From NCBI GenBank assembly GCA_951800645.1, contig CATOIK010000002.1, forward strand, positions 62,001-126,000: a stretch of DNA of 64,000 bases, given 5' to 3'. Both the position numbers and the translations under genes were made by a program. This stretch comes from an uncultured Eubacteriales bacterium. GTDB lineage: Bacteria; Bacillota; Clostridia; Lachnospirales; Lachnospiraceae. Below are positions 50,320 to 59,400 of the stretch, piece after piece; position 1 is the stretch's first letter; each line of letters opens with the position of its first letter. Under the pieces are notes generated by a model that made no database searches, was not told the origin of the DNA, and saw nothing but the letters and a program-made list of their open reading frames with translations.

Positions 50320-50385
50320 TTGGGAATAAAGGGAGCTCCTGCCATAAGCATTCTGCAGCTAATAACGCGTCTGCGTTTACGATAG
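50320..50385 (+). CDS. Possible 21-residue leader peptide upstream of the giant gene
   Basis: A TTG start at 50320 has AGGGAGGA seven bases upstream. The reading frame gives a peptide that is hydrophobic in the middle and basic at the end (SILQLITRLRLR) and stops 26 bp before the giant gene's ATG. It may be a leader peptide, a remnant of a lost gene, or chance. Only the well-placed ribosome-binding site argues for it. Confidence 0.3.
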   Translation: MGIKGAPAISILQLITRLRLR

Positions 50386-50411
50386 ATACAACGAAAAACA
50401 TGGAGGTATAT

Positions 50412-53400
50412 ATGAAAAAGGGACGATTGAAACGAGGGTTCGCACTGTTTCTCTCAACAGTAGCCCTCACTATGTCTGTGATTCCCCATCTGCCACCGGA
50501 TATTTTGACCGCATTTGCCTTCCGGATGAACTTCAACACTTCCACCAGTGGAGACGGTCATTACGATATTAGTGGCGCTATGCCGGGGCAGCCGAAAACA
50601 GACTTCCTTTGCATGAAAAAAGGAGCCAGCGCCAAATCTGGATACGACTACTACAAGACAGATAATGATGTCAGCTATTCTGATGGCTCTATTGAGCATA
50701 AACGCCTGTTTTGGGCCTATATGCTGACCTATGGAAATATGCCGAATATTCATCCGAATTTTCCAGACCACTCTATTGAAAATACTTTTGGAAAACCTTT
50801 TGAAGGAAATACAAAAATCGCCAAGGAAGTAGCCTGGTCAAAAGGAAAATCAAATGGCGGGTCAGCATATTTGGAACAGATGGCGAATGATGGTTTCATG
50901 CAGTTGGAAAAGATTCCGGAAGGGTGTAAATCCCCCCAGGATGTTTTTAATTCCACTAGTAACTACGGAACCCCGGAAACCGCCATTTCCATGAGCGCTC
51001 TCCAATCCGCTCCCGGAGTCTTTGATCCCCAAAAGCTTTATGAAATGGCAGGTCTTAAAGATTGGGCTACCTTTAGACAGTATTGTAATATCTCGGCCGA
51101 TCCTGTTAAAGCTACGATTCCAGGCATTGGGGAAGATCTGTTTGATGTTAAGATTGAATATACAGACCACGGATTCCATTGGTCTGTTGTGGATGGATCC
51201 GGAGTTCCGGTAGTTGGCCTGGAATATAACCCGGTTATATTTAAAATCGAGTATGATAAAAATATTTTCAAGGTTTTAAATGTTACAGGTCTGATTGAGT
51301 ATTTTGAAACAGATGATGCTGCGGATTCCCAGCCGTTTTACAGAGCCTTTGGTAAAGTAGAAGTAACCTATCCGGTCTTTTATGTGACGACAGGAAAGGG
51401 CAAGCCGGTTATTCCGCCTACTGGCGGCGGTGGCGGTAACTTAGGCGGCGACAGCATTTCTGTAAAGATTTACGAACACAAAGAAACCTTTGAAAGCTAC
51501 TATCAGGTTGACCTCACAAAATATGATTATGAAACAGGGCATCCGTTAAAGGATTCTACCTGGCAGGTACTGGAAGCATTTGCAGATAAGGACCAGATCG
51601 AAACAGAGGATGAGACAGACGGAAAACTGGTTGAAAGCAAAATGCGGGAGAACCCCACGGTATGGGATAACTGGCTGATTTTTGAAGAAGATATGGCTAC
51701 CGATGAAAACGGCTATATCAGCCATAAAGATGAGCGCTTTTACGATTTTACCCATAAATACTGTGGCGGCCATCCTATCCCGCCAGAGCCGGAAGTAGAT
51801 GGAGATGATCCGGAGGCAGCCGAAGCGGCTGAAGAAGAATACGCCCGGCTGATGGAAGAATGGCAGTCTGCAGTAGATGAATGTGCTGCGGCTGAAAGTT
51901 CAGGCAATGGAACCTTCCACCATTGGGAGTGCGGCTCTGAAAGCGAACCGTCGGAGGCAGAAGCCTTTGAACAGTCTGGCTGTAAAGCGGCAAGAGACCA
52001 GGCTTATGAAAACTTCATCAATTTAAGATACTCCTATACCTTTCGGGAAGTAGACCCAAGAAACGGCTATATCCTTCATGGGCCGAATGGACATCCGGAT
52101 GATGTTCCTGTTGAGATTGTTACTATCGCATCCTCCGAAGCAGAAAAGAAAGCCGAATGGACCCAGTGCAGTAATGAGGGCATTATTGTAGCGGGCAGAG
52201 CAGAAAATGTCCTGGGCGGAGGTAACGAAGAAGAAGAAACGGAAACAGCGGGCGAAGAAAACAAAATCTTCATGAGCCGCAGAAAGGCAAAAGCGACAGA
52301 TTCCAACCATGCAGGAGAGAAATTATATCTTACCGAAAAGTATGAGCTATCATGGGGCGAACAGATTATCAATGGGTTACGCAATTTTGTCGGCTTGCCA
52401 GATGCGTTTGTAGAAGAACATGAATTTGAGATCAATATCGCTGCAGAATATGATGACATCGGACAAGCGACACTTTCGGATGGGGATCTTGCCGGCGAGG
52501 AAGAACTGGTTGACCATATCCTTGCAGAAGATGACTGGATCCTTGATGAAGACATACCCTATGATAATAGCAATGCTGCAACATCTTCCAATGCGGCGTC
52601 TTCTTCCAATGCCAGCAAAACGGACAGGGAGGAAGGGAGAACGCTTCGGACCTCTTATGATTATGAGAGGGCAGGAACTACATTTTCCCTTAAAGAAGCT
52701 GCCCCAGGAATCTTATACGAGGCGAGAGGCGGATACATTAATCTTGATGGTGCAACCGTAGATTCTCAGCCGGATGTAAAGAAAGGGCCTGCTGATAACA
52801 TCGGCCACAGCTTTCAGGTGTATGACCATCGTGTTCCGGGACAGATTCATTTTAATAAGAAAGATATGCAGCTGGCTGCTGGAGAGACTCCCGATTATGA
52901 CGCATATGGCGATACCCAGGGTGATTCTGCCTTAGAGGGGGCTGTATACGGACTGTTTGCAGCGGATGATATTTATGGACCGGATACCCAGAGAGATGAA
53001 AACGGAAATGCAGTAAAAGGAACAGGGATCATCTTTGATGCCAATGACCTTGTAGCAGTAGCCACAACGGATAAGAATGGCGACGGTTCCTTCCTTGTCA
53101 TTACCGAATCCCCCCATAGTATTTATAACTATAAGACAGGACAGATCGAATATACAGGAAAGGACTATCCCAAGAACCTGTACACCCAGGACACTTATAG
53201 AAAGGTATATGATGAGGAGGAGACGGGCCGTATCTATAAGGATAATGTAACGGCCAATGGAGACTGTTGGATAGGCAGACCCCTGATCCTTGGAAATTAC
53301 TATATAAAAGAGCTTGCCCGTTCCGAAGGCTTTGAGCTTTCCATCACTGGTAAAGATATGGAGGTGACCAATCCCACTGAGGACAACAGAGACGATTATG

Positions 53401-56400
53401 GTGATACAGACGATGCCAAAACTCATCCGGAAGGAAGCGCATGGATAACGGAAAAGATGAAACATGTGGTTACCTTCCCGGAGGGCAATGCAGCGTATGG
53501 AAACAGAGAAAACCTGTTTGACATCGCAATCAGCTCCAATAATGCAGCGAAGGGCTTCAATGTTGTATTTGACGGATTGCCAGAGGGGGCAGATTTCTAT
53601 TTTGATAATGTCGTAACCTCAGATGTAACCATCCAGATTCCGACAGGAAAAGGAAAATGGGAAAACGCAGCGGAAAACCCATTATATCTGACTGCGGATG
53701 ATGCGGTGACTCCAAAGAAGAATATCAATGAAAATCCCATTAAGAACCCGAATCCGCAGCTTGGCCCGTCTGCTTACTCCGGAATTGGATTTGAAGCTAA
53801 GAAAATAATTTCTACTTCGGCAAATCCGGCAGATGCGGCAAAATACAATGCTCAGTTTGCAAACAGTGATTCCAATGTCAACTATGTAAAATACGAGCTG
53901 GAGCAGATGATGCGGAGCATGGGAATTGATACACCCAAAGACAGTGTCTCCGGTGCTTATTCCCAGCCTGATCTCCCGGTTTATGATGAGCCGACAGGCG
54001 GCACATATGGTATGCCGGAGATTACCATCCAAGTAAGCGGCATTACAACAAACGCTTCGCTTATCAATGCCATACTGGATTACTATATTGCCAATAAAGT
54101 ATATACCTACGGAAGCTTCCAGGAGATACAGGTAACCGGTGATTCAGCGAAAGTTACAGTGGCGATTGGAATGAATCCGAAAAAGACGATCCTTTACGAA
54201 ACCAATAATGCGGGAGAAGTGGTTGCAGGATACCTGTTTAAGCCAAATGACGCTGCAAAGCGTTATATATTGAGAAAATATACAGGAGAGCAGGTTCAGG
54301 TTGTTCCGATTTCAAAAGGAAAAGCAAATGTGGTGCTGGCTCCAGACTTTACGGTGGATGAGAATGGAATGCCACAGGATATTATGAAGCCGCTGCCAGG
54401 GGAAGAATTTCTTTGCTATGCTCCGGGAGACACCTTGTACGACTACTGGTATCAGGACGGTTCCGGGAACTGGGTAGGGCATGAGCCTTCCAGAAGAAAA
54501 GTCTATGTGCCGGAGTTTATCGAACAGAAGGCAGAGCAGTCCACTACGAATTCCTCACAGATTCCAGTCGTACCCTCTAAGGAATCAGTGAAAGACCCGA
54601 TCGGGGATACCTATGTGGTGTATGACCCGGTTTCAAAGCAGTACACCTTACACGCAGGCACAAAAGATGCAGATTTAGGCGGCGTGAAATCCTCCCACTT
54701 TACGATGGCTATTGACAATGGGAAGAAGGTGCTGACGCAGGCTGATATTGACAAGATTGGCGAAAATAATGTATGGGGATACAAGGTAGGAGATACCTTA
54801 AGCAATTCCGCATATATCATGAGGATTTCTGGTGCAGGAGCTGGCGTGTTTACTTCTGAGGACTTTAATCAGGATAAGTCGTTCATCAAAAACCAGAGAC
54901 TTATTTACAGCGGATATTTTGACCTTGCTGAGGACGGAAATACAGACACTGCGCCAAATCCTGTTGCAGAGCGTATTATCACGCAGGAGATCAAAGTCAC
55001 AAAGACCATCCATGACACTTCCTACAACAATACCAATTCCTACGGAGATGTCCACAAGGACTGGTTTACGGAGACCTTCGGCGGTCTGTTGGGAACCAGA
55101 GACGAGGCCTTAAAGATGGACAATTTTCGTTTCAAGGTCTACTTAAAGTCCAACCTGGAACGGCTTTACCGGGACGAAAACGGTGAGGTGGTGTGGCTTG
55201 ACCGAACAGGCGCAGAGACAGATCAGTTGAAAGAAAACGAGAAGTTCCCGGCATTGGTAAATAAGATTTACACCAGAGCGCCCCATAAGACCGCGCCTCT
55301 GTATAAGGATTCTGAGGATGCAGTCATGGTAAACAAGGCTCTTTACAGCTACACAGACAGCCTGATTCATGCAGACCAGAATCCGGGGTATACTGCCATC
55401 CTGGAAACCATAGAAATCCAGATGGAGGACGGCGAAAAGATGAGAACTATCGAAGCGCCAAACTATGAGAAATTCTTTGATGCATTTGCCGCAGCCAATA
55501 ATGACAAATGGGATGAGGCAGCCCCCACATATACTTCGTGGAAACCGATTGGAAACAAGGCAAACCGAAACGATAATGCCATTGAGAATGCCAGGGTTTC
55601 TGATATGGTGCGCCAGTTTGCCATTGACTGGTATCTGGATGATGAGATTAAAAAGCTGGTGCGCCCAGTGCCGGAAAATCATAAAGAGACCGAAGCTGCA
55701 GACGGAAAGGTGCAGTATTCTGATGAGGTTTATGACGAAGCCCTTCGGGCAGCCATCATTAAGGCAGAGAATTATTTAAAACCCTTCTTTGCCTATGACA
55801 TGGACGAGATTTATGCGGTGGCCTGGGACAGCGAAAAAGGCGGCGGAAGGGATAAGGACGCGACAACTCTGTCTGCGGATACTCTGCATGGAGACGCAGA
55901 TAACACCAGCGAGGGTTACTATTACGGTACATCCGCAAGACTTCCCTATGGAACCTATGTTGTAGTCGAACAGCAGCCCCGGTATGCAGACCTGGAAGAT
56001 TTTAAGAACCGTCATTATCAGATTGATAGACCAAAGGAAGTAACCCTGCCATCGGTCTATGCAGGATATGACGGCTCCCAGCAGTCGCCGGAGGTGACGA
56101 ATGACTATTACAATTATTCGTCTTCCCTTTCTCAGCCGGAGATGGAGCGCAGATATAAGATCCGTTTCAACGAAGAAGCCCTTCATCTGATCAAGGGAAG
56201 AAACGCTGAGGGTGATTTTGAGGTTTATAAGTACGGCATGGATATAGATTCCATCCGAAACGGTGTAACCGGAAAAGGAAAGGGAGATTACTTCGCTCTG
56301 ACACAAAGCGAGTTTAAGCCATACAAGAATTATTACAATGAGCAGGACGACCGTACAACAGGCAATGTGCCGTATTATCTTACTGAGGGACTAATCGGCA

Positions 56401-59400
56401 GAGAGAAAGTATCTAAGTATTATCGATACAGCTCTGTTGCAGAAAATAAGGGAACCGCGGACAATGTGCCCTTCCCAGGCGGGCCGGTAACGGAAGAAAA
56501 TCAGCCGGGCAGAGTCTTTAAAGATCGGGTTGCAACCATGCAGGGCGCAGCAATCGCTTACGAGGGAAAATATGCGCCAATGCTTGTTCCGTGGAGCATT
56601 GCAGCGCCTGAAAATGCAGCGACAGAAGAAAGGGAAACAAAACTGCAGGAAAACGGAGAAAGCTCTTACAAGGGCTACGCTTATACAAAGCTTCGAAACC
56701 GGTTTTTTACATCCAGACTTCGTATTGAAAAGCTGGATTCCGAAACCCATGAGAATATCCTGCATGACGGCGCAATTTTCAATATTTATGCGGCCAAGCG
56801 GGATGACAGTCCGGATGGGGAGGGAAAGGTACTCTTTTATGAGAAACCCACAACTATAACCGGTACCAGGGAGTTTTTGGAGGCTATGGGGGCAAAACAG
56901 ATACAGCCCTTAAAACGCCCGATAAGCTGGCTGGAGAAATTGCTGGGAAAAGGTTTGGAGGAGTTGGGATTGGAAAGCCAGTTTTCCGGTATCGTTCCAA
57001 CCGGAACCCCGGTCTGCAGCGAGTTAGAGCAGATTGTTTTGGGAGACGGATGGGGAACTCAGACCGTGGCTTTTCAGTCTTATTCTACTGTGCTGGATGG
57101 CTGGATGAAAGAGGAAAATGGGGCGGCCAGTGCATGGCAGCTTCAGACAGTAGGGTATCTGGAAACGCCTCAGCCCTTAGGCGCCGGTGTATATGTGCTT
57201 TGTGAGCAAAAGCCTCCTGCCGGTTATGCCAGAAGCAGACCGATAGCTCTGGAGCTTTATTCGGATAAGATTGCTTATTATAAAGAGGGAAAACGGGATG
57301 AGCGGGTGCTGGCAGCTATGTATGAATATCAGGCAGACCATCCCACAGAGTCCGGTACGAAACCACAGGATGCCGTTTTTACAGCGCAGGTTCATGTGGA
57401 AAATACCCCTATTCAACTTCAGGTTGAGAAGGTGAAAGAGGCATCCAAAAATCAGACGGTTGGAGACAGGACGGTTACATACCAAATCAGCGGGCGGATA
57501 GACGGCAGTCTGGCTCAGATTGGCGGAAATCCCAATTATGAGTACGCTTATGAAAACGGCTGTTATGCCGGATATGCCTGGAAAAAAGGCACGCTGGAAC
57601 ATCTGGCGGCCAGGAAGGCAGCGGGAGAGCAGGTGGAGATTGTTTATGAGGGCAGCCTGTTTGCAGGCTATGGTTATGTCACCCGTCCCCTGGAGACAGC
57701 AGACGATGAAACTCCTTATGTTGCCGGAGCGCTTATGACTTTGTTTGAAGCACTGGAATTAAAACCTTCTGGAGATACGGAGGATTGCGCTTACAAGGGC
57801 CTGGTTGTAGAGCGGGACGGAGCGTCCAATGTAACCCGCATGTATGTAAAGGAAGGGTTTGCCGGAACTTATACAGACTTTGTAAAGGAGACAGATGAAG
57901 CCGGGAAGGAGATTATCACTTCCTGGCAAACCGGTGTGGACGAGGCGGGAAAACCGCTGACAAAAAGGGGGAATGTGTGGACAGCCAAAACTCTGGAACG
58001 GCCTGACACGGACATTTTGTATTACGATTTGGGCGGCCTGGATATTTTGACTGAGGTGGAAGCGGAGCATCGGGAAATTCTTTGCGGCTACGACCGGAAT
58101 CACAGGAAGGTGCAGATTTCTCAGATGGAGTCAGACCGGAGGAATCATAAGAAAACTGACCGGGAACATGCTTTGTTTGCATTTCGGGACAGCGTGCCTT
58201 ATCTGGAAATTACAGGAGGAGATTTTACAAAGCTAACCTATTCTGCCGTAGATAAAGTGATTACAGTGGCGGAGGGAACCAGAATCTATCATCTGGATCG
58301 GGACGGAAACCGGGATGCTTTGGTGGATCCTCATACCGGCATGGCTTATGTGGCAGGGACTATGCCAGACGGTAAGGAACAGATTTTTGTCTGGCCGGTA
58401 AATATCCGCAGAGATGAGTATGGAAACATCATCGCCAGGGACAAAATTACCACTTCCCGGATTGCTGCAGTGGGAGAGGTTCAGAAGGAGCAGACTTATT
58501 TGACCGGCTCCTGGAAATCGGAGAAAGGGGAGGAGAGTCACCGGGAATCTACTTTGATTCAGAATGGAAGGGGGCAGAATCAGAATGAGGAGGTGCTGCT
58601 TGCTGACAACAACGGTGCATTTGAGAAAACCATGAATCCGGTGTACGACCGTCATGGCTTGCCGGTGTATTATCAGCAGAGTACAGAGACCTATGACAAG
58701 GCTTCGGACCTTTATGACCGGGACGGTACTTTTGTGCGGCAGCAGGCTTCGGATCATTTGGACAATTATAATGAAGCTGCTTACCGCATCAATGCTTCGG
58801 AAGAATTGGGGGACGGAAAAGAACTGCAGGAGAGCCAGAACTGCAGTTTGTTGTATCATCGCCTGGGAGAAAACTATGTTCTGGAAAACACCTGGATTAC
58901 CTCTGAAAAAACGGTTAATGATCCATTCCATATAGAAATGACAGACGGCCAGCCGGATATTTTAAAGCGGGTTTCGGCTGGATGCTATATTATGGAGGAG
59001 CTAAAAAGCCCGGACGGATACAGCAAAGGAATGCCAGTGGCAGTTCCGATTGCAGAGACTGAAAAACTGCAGAAAACGGCAATGACAGATCGAACCACAA
59101 AGGTAGAAATTCTAAAAACAGACAGCCCTGGGGATTTCTCAAATAGTCAAGAGCGAGAACCAAAGCTGGCTTTCAGCTATAAGGGGCTCAAAGGAGCAAC
59201 CCTGGCCTTGTTTCCGGCAAAGCGGGTATACACCAGTGATACGCTCCGCTATCCGGCCGGCTATTATTTGGAAAAAACAAGCCGGGAACCTTTGAAATAT
59301 CATTCTACAGAAAGTACAGAAAGCAAGCCTGAAATACTGACTGCCAAATGGACGACAACAGGAGCCGGAATTTATCTGGAAGGCGTCCCAAAAGGAGAGT

